Part shown: positions 32,047-41,653 of the stretch, in pieces
Layout of the letters: each line of letters opens with the position of its first letter
How positions within the stretch are numbered: the first letter of the stretch is position 1
Assembly (NCBI RefSeq): GCF_050632745.1
Contig: NZ_JBODSD010000002.1
Span: 1,116,001-1,180,000, forward strand
Origin: Mumia sp050632745
GTDB taxonomy: Bacteria > Actinomycetota > Actinomycetes > Propionibacteriales > Nocardioidaceae
DNA: 64,000 bases
Direction: 5' to 3'
Translations under genes and position numbers: made by a program
The notes under the pieces: model-generated
The model's database searches: none
What the model was told of the DNA's origin: nothing
The model's input: the letters and a program-made list of their open reading frames with translations, nothing else

Positions 32047-32079
32047 CCCCGGCCCACGCCCGCGTAGCGTGGGCCGGGG
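32047..32079 (+). terminator. Strong hairpin between secreted hydrolase and flavodoxin genes
   Basis: Perfect 13-bp arms CCCCGGCCCACGC / GCGTGGGCCGGGG with a 7-base loop, beginning 7 bases past the hydrolase stop. The right arm touches the next GTG. Confidence 0.8.
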
Positions 32080-32601
32080 GTGGTCGCGGTGGCGCGTGTG
32101 CAGGTGGTCTACGAGTCGATCTGGGGCAACACCGAGTCCGTCGCCCGGGCGATCGCGGACGGGGTCGCGTCGCGCCTCGGCCCGGACGCGGTGACGGTGC
32201 AGCCGGCGTCCGCGCAGACGTCGCTCGACCCGGAGGCCGACCTGCTCGTGGTCGGCGGACCGACCCACGCCTTCGGGATGTCCAAGGCGGCGACCCGGGA
32301 GTCCGCACGCGACCGCGGTGCGGCGAGGATCCCCGACAGCGGGATCCGCGAGTGGATCGCCGGGCTGCCGTTCCCCCGCAACGCGGTGAGCGTCGCGACG
32401 TTCGACACGCGCACGGTCTCACCCCGCCTCCCTGGCTCTGCGGCCAAGAAGGCGCTCAAGCGGCTCGTCAGCCAGGGCTTCGAGCCGGCGGCGAAGCCGA
32501 AGACCTTCGGGGTGCACGGGTACGAGGGACCGCTCGCGGACGGCGAGCTCGAGCGCGCCCGCGCCTGGGGCGCCCAGCTCGCCGCCGGCGTACCGGAGTG
32601 A
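32080..32601 (+). CDS. Flavodoxin-like protein
   Basis: A 173-residue flavodoxin-fold protein. The FMN phosphate loop is YESIWGNTESVA (about residues 11-22) and the second loop is VVGGPTHAFGMS (about 57-68), both as in flavodoxin-domain proteins of actinomycetes. A redox role with FMN is expected, but no reductase partner is adjacent. The start is uncertain between GTG 32080 and GTG 32089 (VARVQVVYESIWG); TAGCGT in the loop of the preceding terminator (32065-32070) could serve as -10 box for a near-leaderless transcript. It converges with helD, 28 bases away. Confidence 0.82.
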   Translation: MVAVARVQVVYESIWGNTESVARAIADGVASRLGPDAVTVQPASAQTSLDPEADLLVVGGPTHAFGMSKAATRESARDRGAARIPDSGIREWIAGLPFPRNAVSVATFDTRTVSPRLPGSAAKKALKRLVSQGFEPAAKPKTFGVHGYEGPLADGELERARAWGAQLAAGVPE

Positions 32602-32629
32602 CCCGGAGACGCCAGAGAGTGACCCGGGG

Positions 32630-34762
32630 TCAGGCCTCGACGCGGTCCAGCCAGTCGCGGCTCGCGCCGACCGTGAGCAGCAGCTGGGTCGCGCGGGTCA
32701 GCACGACGTACAGCGTGCGCCACCCCGCCTCCGCCTCGGCCACGACCTCGTCCGGCTCCACGACCAGCACGGCATCGAACTCGAGGCCCTTGGTGTCGAG
32801 CCCGTCGAGCACGCGCAGGCGGTCGAGGTCGTGCAGCTCCTCGGCCAGCTCCGCGGTCGCCTCGTCGCGCCGGTCGGCCGGGACGACGACCGCGATCGTG
32901 CCCTCGACGCGCCCCGCGAGGTCGTGGACCCCGCCGCGGACCGACGCCCACAGGCGGTCGCGCTCGACGACCTCGTGGCGCGGCTCCTCCCCCGTCCGCC
33001 GCACGGCGTCCGGGGTGTCCGCGCCGGGGATCGCGACCCGCGCGACGTCCGCCGCGAGGTCGTAGATCTCGGCCGAGTTGCGGTAGTTGGTCGACAGCCG
33101 GAAGTAGTGCTCGTCCTTGCCGTCGAGCGCGGCGGCGCGCGCCTCGGCCGCCTCGTCCGGGTACGGCCAGGAGGACTGCGCCGGGTCACCGACGATGGTC
33201 CAGCTGGCGTACTTGCCGCGACGTCCCAGCATGCGCCACTGCATCGGTGACAGGTCCTGCGCCTCGTCGACGAGCACGTGCGCGTACGAGTCGTCCTCGA
33301 TGGACTGCGTCGCCCGCTGGCGTCGTACGGCGGCGTCCTCGCGCTCGAACGACATGAGCTGCTTGACGTCGTACGGGTCGTCGTCGGCGTCTTCCGGCGG
33401 CACCTCGCCCAGCAGGTAGCGCAGCTCGTCGATCAACGGCACGTCCTCGATCGACGGGGTGCCGTCGGCCCCGCGCCACGAGGTGGCGAGCAGGTCGATC
33501 TCGGCGCGCTTGAGCACGCCCTCGGCGTTGCGGCGCAGCGTCTCGGCGTCGCCGAGCGACTCCCAGACCTCGACCGCGTCGAGCGGCGGCCACCACGCGG
33601 CGGCGAAGTCGAGGAACGCGTCGTCGGTGGTGAGCACCTTGTCGAACTCGTCGCGCTCCTTCTCCAGCGCCCGCTCGCCCTGGACCTGCGCCCACAGCGC
33701 GTCGAGCAGGACCTGCTGGACCTTGCCGTACGCACGGTTGCGCTGCTGGCCCGAGAGGAGCTGGCGCCGCAGCCGGTCGAGCGCGGCGGCGTCGAGGCGC
33801 AGCACGTCGTCGCGGTAGAAGTAGCGGAACGACGTCGGCTCGCCGGGCTGCGCGCTGCGGGCGGCACGGGCCAGCACCTGGAGCATCCGGGCGGACCCCT
33901 TCACGGCCGCCACCGCCGGCGGGTCGTGGCGCGTGCCGGAGACGCCGTCGACGACCTCGCCCAGCGAGCGCAGGGTCACCGAGGTCTCGCCGAGGCTGGG
34001 GAGCACGCGCTCGATGTAGTTCATGAAGACGCCGGACGGACCGACGACGAGGACGCCGCCGGACTCGAAGCGGCGACGGTCGACGTACAGCAGGTACGCG
34101 GCGCGGTGCAGCGCGACGACCGTCTTGCCGGTGCCGGGGCCGCCGCCGATCGTCGTGGCGCCGCGGCTGGGAGCCCGGATCGCCTCGTCCTGCTCCTTCT
34201 GGATGGTCGCGACGACGGAGTGCATCGAGGCGTCGCGGGCCCGGCTGAGGCTCGCCAGCAGCGCACCCTCACCGACGACGACCATGTCGGCGGGAGCGTT
34301 GTCGCCGTCGAGCAGCTCGTCCTCGACACCGACGACGGTCGAGCCACGGCTTCGGAGGACGCGGCGGCGGACGACTCCCGCGGGGTCCTGCGCCGTCGCC
34401 TGGTAGAAGACCGAGGCAGCGGGGGCGCGCCAGTCGATGAGGAGCACCTCGCGCTCGGCGTCGCGCACCCCGATCCGGCCGATGTAGCGCCGGTCGCCGT
34501 CGGTCAGGTCGAGCCGGCCGAACACCAGGCCCTCGTGCGCCGCGTTGAGCGCCGCGATCCGCTTGGACGCCTGGTAGACCATGGCGTCGCGCTCGACGAG
34601 CCCGCCCTCGTGGCCGACGTGGCCGCGCGCGTAGCCCTCGCGCGCGAGGGCCTGCGCCGCCTTGGTCGACTCCTCGAGACGCCCGTAGACGACGTCGACG
34701 TACGCCTGCTCGTCAGCGATCTCTCGCTGCTCGGCCGACGGCGGGTTGGCTTGGTCCGACAC
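32630..34762 (-). CDS. helD: HelD-like superfamily 1 helicase (RNA polymerase recycling factor)
   Basis: A 710-residue UvrD/Rep-type ATPase of the HelD group. An N-terminal coiled region (about 1-80, EQREIADEQAYVDVVYGRLEESTKAAQ) precedes Walker A GGGPGTGKTVVALHR (about 200-214); Walker B is VLVDEAQDLSPMQW (about 487-500), then VGDPAQSSWPYP, RLSTNYRNSAEIY and the C-terminal GLEFDAVLVVEPDE and YVVLTRATQLL. HelD removes stalled RNA polymerase from DNA, and class II members protect against rifamycins. The GTG at 34762 has AGGAG upstream. I found no rifamycin-associated palindrome in front of it; TAGAAT (34800-34805) is a normal -10 box. Confidence 0.87.
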   Translation of the reverse strand: MSDQANPPSAEQREIADEQAYVDVVYGRLEESTKAAQALAREGYARGHVGHEGGLVERDAMVYQASKRIAALNAAHEGLVFGRLDLTDGDRRYIGRIGVRDAEREVLLIDWRAPAASVFYQATAQDPAGVVRRRVLRSRGSTVVGVEDELLDGDNAPADMVVVGEGALLASLSRARDASMHSVVATIQKEQDEAIRAPSRGATTIGGGPGTGKTVVALHRAAYLLYVDRRRFESGGVLVVGPSGVFMNYIERVLPSLGETSVTLRSLGEVVDGVSGTRHDPPAVAAVKGSARMLQVLARAARSAQPGEPTSFRYFYRDDVLRLDAAALDRLRRQLLSGQQRNRAYGKVQQVLLDALWAQVQGERALEKERDEFDKVLTTDDAFLDFAAAWWPPLDAVEVWESLGDAETLRRNAEGVLKRAEIDLLATSWRGADGTPSIEDVPLIDELRYLLGEVPPEDADDDPYDVKQLMSFEREDAAVRRQRATQSIEDDSYAHVLVDEAQDLSPMQWRMLGRRGKYASWTIVGDPAQSSWPYPDEAAEARAAALDGKDEHYFRLSTNYRNSAEIYDLAADVARVAIPGADTPDAVRRTGEEPRHEVVERDRLWASVRGGVHDLAGRVEGTIAVVVPADRRDEATAELAEELHDLDRLRVLDGLDTKGLEFDAVLVVEPDEVVAEAEAGWRTLYVVLTRATQLLLTVGASRDWLDRVEA

Positions 34763-34799
34763 GGAGCTCCTCGAAACGACACACGGGACAGAACACACA

Positions 34800-34805
34800 A
34801 TTCTA
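34800..34805 (-). promoter_or_regulatory. -10 box TAGAAT of helD
   Basis: TAGAAT on the minus strand, 37 bases before the GTG at 34762, gives a transcript with a short leader that contains the AGGAG ribosome site. Confidence 0.5.
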
Positions 34806-34898
34806 TCCGGGCCCCTCCGCATTCCCACGGGCATCTCGGCGAGGACCGCCTCACCGTGGCGCAGCCCACCTCGGCACGGGTTCTGCGAGGCTGGACCC

Positions 34899-35810
34899 AT
34901 GGTCGAGCTGCTGACCGACACCGCCGTCCTCGCGACCCTGCGGCCCCGCGACGCGGTGCGGTGGATGAAGGAGGCTGCCGTGGCGGCGCACCGCGGCGAC
35001 CTGCAGGCGCCCGCCCGGGTAGCCGCCGACATCGGCGCCGGCGCGCTGGTCGTCACCGCCGGCCACCTCGACGGCTCCTGGTACGGCTACCGCGCGTACG
35101 ACACGTTCGGACTGGTGGCCGCGGAGCAGGTGGTCGTGGTCCACGACGCGGAGGCCGGGCGGGTCCACGCGGTCGCGATCGGCGCGGAGCTCGGCCCGCG
35201 GCGCACCGGCGCGATCGGCGGCGCCGCCGCGGACGTCCTCGCCAACCCCGACGCCTCCCGGCTCGCGCTGATCGGCGCCGGGACGCAGGCGTGGACACAG
35301 CTGTGGGCGATCGACGCCGTCCGCGACCTCGCCGAGGTCCGGGTGTTCGCGCGCGACCAGGGACACCGTGCCGGGTTCGCCCGGCGCGCCCGCGAGCAGC
35401 TCGGCCTCGACTGCGTCGCCGTGACGTCGGCGCGCGAGGCGGTCGACGGCGCCGACCTCGTGGTGTGCGCGACGCCGAGCCGCTCCCCGGTGATCGCCTA
35501 CGACTGGCTCAGCCCAGGTGCGTACGTCGCCACCCTCGGACCCAAGCAGACGGGGCGGCACGAGATCGGGTCGGACGTGCTGGAGTCCGCGGACGTCGTC
35601 GTGACCGACTCGCGCGCGCAGGCGCTCGGGTACGACCCGCCGAGCACGGTCGTCGGGACGCGCGTCGAGGACCACCTCCACGAGCTGGGGGCGGTCCTCG
35701 ACGGCGCCGCGGCAGGGCGGACCTCGCACGACCAGGTGTGCCTCTTCTACTCGGTCGGGCTCGCCGGCACCGAGCCGTACCTGCTGGCGAAGCTTACCGG
35801 GCTCGACTGA
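34899..35810 (+). CDS. Ornithine cyclodeaminase/mu-crystallin family protein
   Basis: A 303-residue protein of the OCD/mu-crystallin family. The N-terminal dimerisation part (1-110) includes VVVHDAEAGRVHAVAIGAELGPRRTGAIGGAAADVLA, and the Rossmann domain has LALIGAGTQAWTQLWAI (about 126-142) for NAD(P). Family members cyclise ornithine to proline or reduce ketimines and imino acids; substrate specificity varies and several act in secondary metabolism. The conserved ornithine-cyclodeaminase Asp region reads TDSRAQALGYD here. It stands alone between helD (divergent) and hmp (convergent). GAGGCT lies 6 bases before the ATG. Confidence 0.83.
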   Translation: MVELLTDTAVLATLRPRDAVRWMKEAAVAAHRGDLQAPARVAADIGAGALVVTAGHLDGSWYGYRAYDTFGLVAAEQVVVVHDAEAGRVHAVAIGAELGPRRTGAIGGAAADVLANPDASRLALIGAGTQAWTQLWAIDAVRDLAEVRVFARDQGHRAGFARRAREQLGLDCVAVTSAREAVDGADLVVCATPSRSPVIAYDWLSPGAYVATLGPKQTGRHEIGSDVLESADVVVTDSRAQALGYDPPSTVVGTRVEDHLHELGAVLDGAAAGRTSHDQVCLFYSVGLAGTEPYLLAKLTGLD

Positions 35811-35822
35811 GCCGAACGCCGG

Positions 35823-37043
35823 TCAGGACGCCGACGGGATCCAGGTGTCCGGTCCGAACACCTCGTAGTGGATCCGGTCCGCCGACACGTCCCGAGCGAC
35901 CAGCGCGTCGCGGACGCCGAGCATGAACGGCAAGGGGCCGCACAGGTACGCGGTCGCGCCGGCCGGCACCTCCACGGTCTCGAGGTCCACCCGGCCGGCA
36001 CGGACCCGGTCCTGCGCCGGGCGCGTCCCGAGGTCCTCGTACCAGGTGTGCAGCGTGGCGCCGGGGATACGCTCCACGAGCGCGGTCAGCTCCGCGCGGT
36101 GCGCGTGCCGTGCCGGGGTGCGGTCGGCGTGGATGACCTCGACGCGGCGCTCGACGCGCTCGGTGGCCAGGTGGTCGAGCATCCCGAGGATCGGCGTCAC
36201 GCCGATGCCGGCCGAGACCAGGACCAGCGGGTCGCTCGACTCGTCGAGGGTCAGGTCGCCGAACGGCAGCGACACCCGCACACGGTCGCCCTCGAACACG
36301 TTGTCGTACAGGTGGTTGGACACCTCGCCCGCCGGCTGCGGGGTGCCGTCGGGGGCGAGCGCCGGGATGCGTCGTACGCCGATCCGCCACGCTCCGGCAC
36401 TGGGGGCGGTGGACAGGCTGTACTGCCGGATCTGGTGCGCGCCGTCGGGCAGCTCCACCTGGACCGACACGTACTGGCCGGGGAGGAAGCCCGGGAGGGC
36501 GGAACCGTCGTTGGCCGCGAGCGTGAAGGCGACCGTATCGGTGGAGACGAGCTGTCGGTCGGCGACCACCAGCTCGCGCCACACGTCCCCGCTCTCGACG
36601 CCGGCCGCCTCGTACAGGTCGCGCTCCGCGGCGATCAGCGCGTGGGCCATGTGCCAGTAGACCTCGTCCCACGCGGCGGCGACCTCGGGCGTGACGGCCT
36701 CCCCGAGAACCTCCACGATCGCGGCGAACAGGTGCTCGTGGACGATCCCGTACTGCTCGGGGAGGATGCCGAGCGAGGCGTGCTTGTTCGCGATCCGCGA
36801 CATCAGGACCGACGGCGGCGGGGCGTCGGGGTCGACGAGGACGGTCGCGTAGGCGGCGATCGCGCCGGCCAGCGCCCGCTGCTGGTCGCCCTGCGCCTGG
36901 TTGCCGCGGTTGAAGACGTCGCGCAGCAGCTCGGGGTGGGCGGCGAACATCCGTCGGTAGAAGATCGGGGTGATCTCACCGATGGCCCCGCCGACGACGG
37001 GCAGGGTGGCGCGGACGACCTCGGTGGAGGCGGCGGACAGCAT
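35823..37043 (-). CDS. hmp: Flavohemoprotein, nitric oxide dioxygenase
   Basis: A 406-residue flavohemoglobin: globin domain (about 1-137), FAD-binding barrel (about 150-255) and NAD domain (about 260-405). The haem pocket has Tyr29 (PIFYRRMF) and the proximal His88 (IANKHASLGI); FAD binding is shown by RQYSLSTAPS and NAD binding by VSAGIGVTPILGML and YLCGPLPFML. It oxidises NO to nitrate with O2 and NAD(P)H. AGGAAGGGAG precedes the ATG at 37043. The nsrR gene lies directly upstream on the same strand, 77 bases away, so the pair is probably one NO-induced unit. Confidence 0.92.
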   Translation of the reverse strand: MLSAASTEVVRATLPVVGGAIGEITPIFYRRMFAAHPELLRDVFNRGNQAQGDQQRALAGAIAAYATVLVDPDAPPPSVLMSRIANKHASLGILPEQYGIVHEHLFAAIVEVLGEAVTPEVAAAWDEVYWHMAHALIAAERDLYEAAGVESGDVWRELVVADRQLVSTDTVAFTLAANDGSALPGFLPGQYVSVQVELPDGAHQIRQYSLSTAPSAGAWRIGVRRIPALAPDGTPQPAGEVSNHLYDNVFEGDRVRVSLPFGDLTLDESSDPLVLVSAGIGVTPILGMLDHLATERVERRVEVIHADRTPARHAHRAELTALVERIPGATLHTWYEDLGTRPAQDRVRAGRVDLETVEVPAGATAYLCGPLPFMLGVRDALVARDVSADRIHYEVFGPDTWIPSAS

Positions 37044-37120
37044 GGGTGCTCCCTTCCTGGGGGACGACGACTGGTCGGACGGCACGGCGGATGTGCCGTG
37101 GCGTGCCGGTGGCGGCGCGG

Positions 37121-37555
37121 TCATGGCGCCGCCAACGTGAGGAGGACGGATCCCGTCGGGTGGCCGGCGATCTCGGCCACCGTGTGTCCGTCGAGGGTGG
37201 TGAAGAACGCTTCGCGCGCCTGCTTGAGCAGGCCGCGGAGCCGGCAGGCGTCGCGCAGCGGGCAGGGCACGCCGCCCTCGCAGTCGACGACCTCGCCCTC
37301 GCCCTCGAGCTGGCGCGCGAGCCATCCGACGGAGGCGGCGCGGCCCTCGTCGCTGAGCGCGAGCCCACCCGTGCGCCCACGGCGCGTCTCGACCACGCCG
37401 AGCGCGGCGAGCCGGGCGACGACCTTGGCGGAGTGGGTGGCGGAGACGGCCATCTGGTCGGCGACGTCCTGCGTGCGCATCGTCTCGCCGGCGGGAAGGA
37501 CCGCCAGGCGCATCACGATCCGGAGTCCCAGATCGGTGAACTGCGCGAGCTGCAT
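37121..37555 (-). CDS. nsrR: Rrf2 family NO-sensing repressor NsrR
   Basis: A 144-residue Rrf2 regulator. The winged helix (about 1-78) has TDLGLRIVMRLAVLP and RTQDVADQMAVSATHSAKVVARLAALGVVETRRGRTGGLAL. Three cysteines, Cys92, Cys98 and Cys104 (DCEGGVPCPLRDAC), fit the [4Fe-4S] ligand spacing of NsrR from Streptomyces. Loss of the cluster on reaction with NO releases DNA and should derepress hmp, the next gene. TAGCGT stands 6 bases before the ATG, so the mRNA is likely leaderless. Confidence 0.9.
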   Translation of the reverse strand: MQLAQFTDLGLRIVMRLAVLPAGETMRTQDVADQMAVSATHSAKVVARLAALGVVETRRGRTGGLALSDEGRAASVGWLARQLEGEGEVVDCEGGVPCPLRDACRLRGLLKQAREAFFTTLDGHTVAEIAGHPTGSVLLTLAAP

Positions 37556-37561
37556 GGCTCG

Positions 37562-37567
37562 ACGCTA
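37562..37567 (-). promoter_or_regulatory. -10 box TAGCGT of nsrR (leaderless)
   Basis: TAGCGT with a 6-base gap to the nsrR ATG at 37555. Confidence 0.6.
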
Positions 37568-37572
37568 CTTAA

Positions 37573-37596
37573 ATCGGAATCTGCGATGCAAGATAT
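37573..37596. promoter_or_regulatory. Candidate NsrR operator
   Basis: An AT-rich patch with the short arms ATCT (37583) and AGAT (37595) and a GATGCAAGAT half-site-like core lies just above the -10 box, where an autorepressor would block polymerase. The dyad is imperfect. Confidence 0.35.
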
Positions 37597-37699
37597 CGAC
37601 GGCGTCGGGAACGTCACACCGACGCGCGGCTGACCGAAACCGGACACCGGTTTAACTTTCCTGACATCCCGTCGTCTCAATTCATGCCCTGGGGACTTT

Positions 37700-37705
37700 T
37701 AGCGT
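37700..37705 (+). promoter_or_regulatory. -10 box TAGCGT before the large secreted hydrolase gene
   Basis: TAGCGT with a 6-base gap to GTG 37712; it also suits a 66-base leader if translation begins at TTG 37778. Confidence 0.5.
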
Positions 37706-37711
37706 CGCCGC

Positions 37712-40700
37712 GTGGAGCCGAACCTGCGCTCCTCGCGGTCAGCGTCTGCCCTTCCAGACGCCGAACTGGAGTCACCCTTGAGAAGCAGCATCCTGGGCCG
37801 CCGCCTCACGCACGGCCTGGTGGCCACGGGTCTCGCCTTGAGCGCCGTCGTCGCCGTCCCCCTCCCCGCCCAGGCCGAGGACGGACCGCTGCGGTCCGGC
37901 GACGGCTGGTCGGTCACCGACCTCGGCGGCGCGTACGAGGTCACCGTCGAGCTCGACGAACCGCTCCCCATCAAGTCGGACGCGCCGACCATCGAGGCCG
38001 ACGGTCACAGCATCGGGCTGGCGGCGGAGTCCGCCGATGGCAGCACCCTCACCGCCATCACTTCCGACAGGTCCGTGCTGAGCGCGACGACGCTGGAGCC
38101 TGGCTGGTCGAGCGTCGAGAGCGCCGACCTGGAGGACACGGCAGACAGCCGCCAGGCCGTCGCCGCCGCGCCGGACGCCACCGACGAGCAGACCGAGATC
38201 GCGGACGACCCGGCGGCGCTCGGCACGTACGCGTGGGACGAGGACATCTACGACTTCGGCGACCAGTCCATCGACCTGGTCTCGATCGGCGGCATCCGCG
38301 GCGAGGTGCGCGGCAAGGTCTACCTGCCCCGTACGGGCGGGTCCCGACCGGTCGTGATCTTCATGCACGGCCGCCACACCTCCTGCTCGCAGGGCACCGC
38401 CAACCCGCTCCGCTGGCCGTGCGGTCCGAACCAGGTCCGCATCCCGAGCTACCAGGGGTACGACGACGCGGCCCGCGTCCTCGCCAGCCACGGCTACGCG
38501 GTGGTGTCGATCTCGGCCAACGCGATCAACGCCAACGACAACCAGCTGTCGATCGACTACGGCCAGCTCACCCGGGGCCAGCTGACGCTCGACACCCTGT
38601 CGCTGCTCAAGGAGGCGAACGAGGGCAAGCAGATCTCCCTGCACGACGACGCGCTCGACCGTGACGTCACCCTCGACCAGGCGCTCGCCGAGACCGACGA
38701 CGCCATGCTCGACACCGCGCACGAGGGCTCGCTCGCCGCGAAGGACCTCGTGGGCCGCTTCGACTTCTCCTCCATCGGTCTGATGGGCCACTCGCGCGGC
38801 GGCGAGGGCGTCGCCTCGGCGGCGGTGCTCAACGCCGCTCTGGACGAGCCGTGGGCGATCAGGTCCGTCCTGCCGCTCGCCCCGGTCGACTTCAACCGGT
38901 TCACGATCCCCGACGTCACGATGATGACGCTGCTCCCCTACTGCGACGGCGACGTCTCCAACCAGCAGGGCCAGCACATGTTCGACGACTCGCGCTACGC
39001 GTTCGACGACGACGTGCTGCGCTCGGCCGTCTGGGTCATGGGCGCCGACCACAACTTCTTCAACACCGTCTGGACGCCCGGTCGCTACCCGTACTCCGTC
39101 TCCGACGACTGGAGCCGCACGACCGATCCGGTCTGCGGCACGGACGCCTCGGTGGCCGGCACGAGCATCCGCCTCTCGGCCGCCGACCAGTACGACGTGG
39201 GGACCGCGCTCGTCGCCGGGTTCTTCCGCCTGACGCAGGGCGAGGAGAAGGAGTTCCTGCCGATCTTCGACGGCACCGGTGCCGTGGCCGGCGACCTCGT
39301 GGGCAAGGACATCCGCACGACCGCCGTCCAGGCCCCGTCGTCGCGCCAGGACGTCGAGACCTTCACCGAGGCCGGCAACGGCCTGCGTCCGTACGGCACG
39401 GCGTCGATCGCGGTCTGCGCGAGCCAGTCGGGCCGCCCGGTCTCGCAGCAGCTCCCGGGCTGCGCGACCACGGCGCTCGCCAGCGCTCAGATCCCGCACT
39501 GGGCCGCGATGCGCTGGGGCGAGGACGCGCCGTCGTCGCCGATGGCCAAGCTCTCGTGGACCAGCGCCACGGGCGAGGTCCGCATCACCGTCCCGCGCGC
39601 GGCGCGTGACGCCTCGGCGCACCAGCGCCTGTCGCTCAAGGTGGCCGCCGACGAGTCGGTCGCCGCGTCCACCGACCTGACGATCACCCTGGTCGACGGA
39701 TCCGGCAAGGCCGTGACGAAGAAGGTCTCCGAGCTCAACCCGCTCGCGCTGCAGCGGATGCCGATCAGCACGGGCACCGGTGCCGCCATGCTCGGCAAGA
39801 TCGTGCTGCAGCAGGTGAACCTGCCGCTGGAGGGCCTGGGCATCGATGTCTCCGACCTGCGCGAGGTCCGCCTCGGCGCCGGCACGGAGACCGCCGGCGC
39901 GGTGCTCCTGTCCGACCTCGCCCTCGAGTCGCCCTCGCTCGGCAACCCCGAGTCGAAGACCCGCTCGTCGGTGAACGTCGGCGCCCAGCGCGTCGACGAG
40001 GGCAGCGGTCCGGGAACCGTCGACGTCGCGGTCGCGCTCGACCGCCCGTCGGACGAGCCCGTCGTCGCCTACGCCTCGGTGCTCGGCACGGCCAGCGCCA
40101 CGTCGAAGGTCGGCCGCGCGATGCAGAAGGTGACCTTCGCCCCGGGCGAGGTGTGCAAGGTCGTGTCCGGCCCGACGTACGGCGACGCGGACCCGTCCGC
40201 GGCGGCGAACGTCGACTTCCGGGTCAGCGTCACCAACACCGGCAACGGCGTGATGGGCACCGGCGCACTCGACTGGTTGACGGTCCGCGAGGACGACGGC
40301 CTCACCGGCTCGGCCACGCCGCTGCCGGCGGTCGGGACGCCGGGTGACGCCTGCGCCGAGCTCGCCGCACGCGGCACCGTGCAGGACCTGACGGTCAGCG
40401 ACGCGACGCCGGGTCCCGGCGAGACCACGACGCTGAGCGCAGCCGGCTTCCGTGCCGGGGAGTCGGTCGCGATCACGCTCGACGACGCCCGCGTCGCCGA
40501 CGTGGTGGCCGACGCCACCGGCGCCGTCTCGTACGACCTGGTCGTCCCGGCCGACGCGGCGACCGGTCCGGTGACCGTGACGGCCGAGGGCGCGGGCTCG
40601 CTGCGCACCGCGGCCGCAGACCTCACGGTCCTCGCCACCACCGCGACGACGCTGACGATCGATCCGGCTCTGCCGTCGGTCAACCAGCCCGTCACCCTGA

Positions 40701-41491
40701 CTGCGACGGTGTCGGGAGCGACCTCGGGGACGGTGACCTTCACCGACGGCGCCACGACGCTCGGGACGGCGGACGTCGTCGAGGGTGCGGCGACGCTGAA
40801 GGTCGCCGGCCTCAAGGCGGGGACGCACGCCCTCGCCGCGTCGTACGCCGCCACCGCGACGACCGACGCGTCGGTCTCCGAGACGACGACGCTGACCCTC
40901 GAGAAGGGCAGGTCGACGGTCGCGCTGACGCTGTCGGCGACCCGGAGCACCTTCGGGTCGCGGGTCACCGGCACGGTCGCGGTCGCCGGCGCCGCCACCG
41001 GACCGGTGGAGGTCCGCTACGGCAGCACGACCGCGCGTCTGACGGCACGGGCGGGCAAGGCGACGTTCACGCTGCCCGCGACGCTCGTCCCGGGGACGTA
41101 CCCGGTCCGGGCGACCTTCCTCGGCACCGACGAGGTCGCGCCCAGCGCCACCGCGACGGCGACGCTGCGGATCGCGAAGAAGGCGACCACCACTGCCGTC
41201 TCCAGCAAGGGGTCGGTCAAGCGCGGCAAGAAGCTGACGATCAGGGCCTCGGTGCGCGGCGCCGTCGCCGGGACGCAGCCGACCGGCACGGTGAAGGTGT
41301 ACGTCAAGAAGGGCAGCGGGTCGTACAAGGTCGTCAAGACCGTGCGCCTCACCGTCTCGAAGAAGGGGACCGTCACCGTCACCTACAAGGCGCCCGACGC
41401 GAGGAAGCTGCGCGTGAAGGTCGTCTACAGCGGCGACGTGCGCTACGGCGCGAGCACGTCCGCTGTGAGGACGGTGACCGTCAAGCGGTGA
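37712..41491 (+). CDS. Large secreted alpha/beta hydrolase with Ig-like repeats
   Basis: A 1259-residue exported protein. A signal peptide ends at AQA (about residue 55). The hydrolase part (about 175-560) has the oxyanion region VVIFMHGRHTS and the nucleophile elbow GHSRGG with Ser361; MGADHNFF near 448 probably supplies the His. Then come a beta-rich part (about 600-900) and at least three Ig-like/Big_3-type repeats (about 905-1255: for example VTLTATVSGATSGTVTFTDGATTLGT and KKATTTAVSSKGSVKRGKKLTIRASVRG) with a basic C-terminus. It may degrade or bind an extracellular polymer. Start uncertain: GTG 37712 fits the leaderless pattern, but TTG 37778, with GGAG 7 bases upstream, would give a standard signal peptide. 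Confidence 0.8.
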   Translation: MEPNLRSSRSASALPDAELESPLRSSILGRRLTHGLVATGLALSAVVAVPLPAQAEDGPLRSGDGWSVTDLGGAYEVTVELDEPLPIKSDAPTIEADGHSIGLAAESADGSTLTAITSDRSVLSATTLEPGWSSVESADLEDTADSRQAVAAAPDATDEQTEIADDPAALGTYAWDEDIYDFGDQSIDLVSIGGIRGEVRGKVYLPRTGGSRPVVIFMHGRHTSCSQGTANPLRWPCGPNQVRIPSYQGYDDAARVLASHGYAVVSISANAINANDNQLSIDYGQLTRGQLTLDTLSLLKEANEGKQISLHDDALDRDVTLDQALAETDDAMLDTAHEGSLAAKDLVGRFDFSSIGLMGHSRGGEGVASAAVLNAALDEPWAIRSVLPLAPVDFNRFTIPDVTMMTLLPYCDGDVSNQQGQHMFDDSRYAFDDDVLRSAVWVMGADHNFFNTVWTPGRYPYSVSDDWSRTTDPVCGTDASVAGTSIRLSAADQYDVGTALVAGFFRLTQGEEKEFLPIFDGTGAVAGDLVGKDIRTTAVQAPSSRQDVETFTEAGNGLRPYGTASIAVCASQSGRPVSQQLPGCATTALASAQIPHWAAMRWGEDAPSSPMAKLSWTSATGEVRITVPRAARDASAHQRLSLKVAADESVAASTDLTITLVDGSGKAVTKKVSELNPLALQRMPISTGTGAAMLGKIVLQQVNLPLEGLGIDVSDLREVRLGAGTETAGAVLLSDLALESPSLGNPESKTRSSVNVGAQRVDEGSGPGTVDVAVALDRPSDEPVVAYASVLGTASATSKVGRAMQKVTFAPGEVCKVVSGPTYGDADPSAAANVDFRVSVTNTGNGVMGTGALDWLTVREDDGLTGSATPLPAVGTPGDACAELAARGTVQDLTVSDATPGPGETTTLSAAGFRAGESVAITLDDARVADVVADATGAVSYDLVVPADAATGPVTVTAEGAGSLRTAAADLTVLATTATTLTIDPALPSVNQPVTLTATVSGATSGTVTFTDGATTLGTADVVEGAATLKVAGLKAGTHALAASYAATATTDASVSETTTLTLEKGRSTVALTLSATRSTFGSRVTGTVAVAGAATGPVEVRYGSTTARLTARAGKATFTLPATLVPGTYPVRATFLGTDEVAPSATATATLRIAKKATTTAVSSKGSVKRGKKLTIRASVRGAVAGTQPTGTVKVYVKKGSGSYKVVKTVRLTVSKKGTVTVTYKAPDARKLRVKVVYSGDVRYGASTSAVRTVTVKR

Positions 41492-41512
41492 CCGCCGAGC
41501 CGCCTCACCGGT

Positions 41513-41549
41513 GAGGGGCGGGGACCTGCTCGGGCAGGCCCCGCCCCTC
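41513..41549 (+). terminator. Hairpin terminator after the large hydrolase gene
   Basis: Perfect 11-bp arms GAGGGGCGGGG / CCCCGCCCCTC, with a further CCTG/CAGG pairing in the loop. Confidence 0.8.
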
Positions 41550-41653
41550 GTCAGGTCACGGTTCGGACAACACCGTTCCAGGGACGTGGACCGCAACGTA
41601 CGCTGACGCCGCACGCCAACCCCGGCGAGCACGACCCCGCCGAGGTATCCCCC

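Noticed and set aside
34763..34898. Rifamycin-associated element before helD
   Set aside because: I looked for a 19-bp palindrome of the GGGGCTTGC...GCAAGGCCC type and found none; an ordinary -10 box is present.
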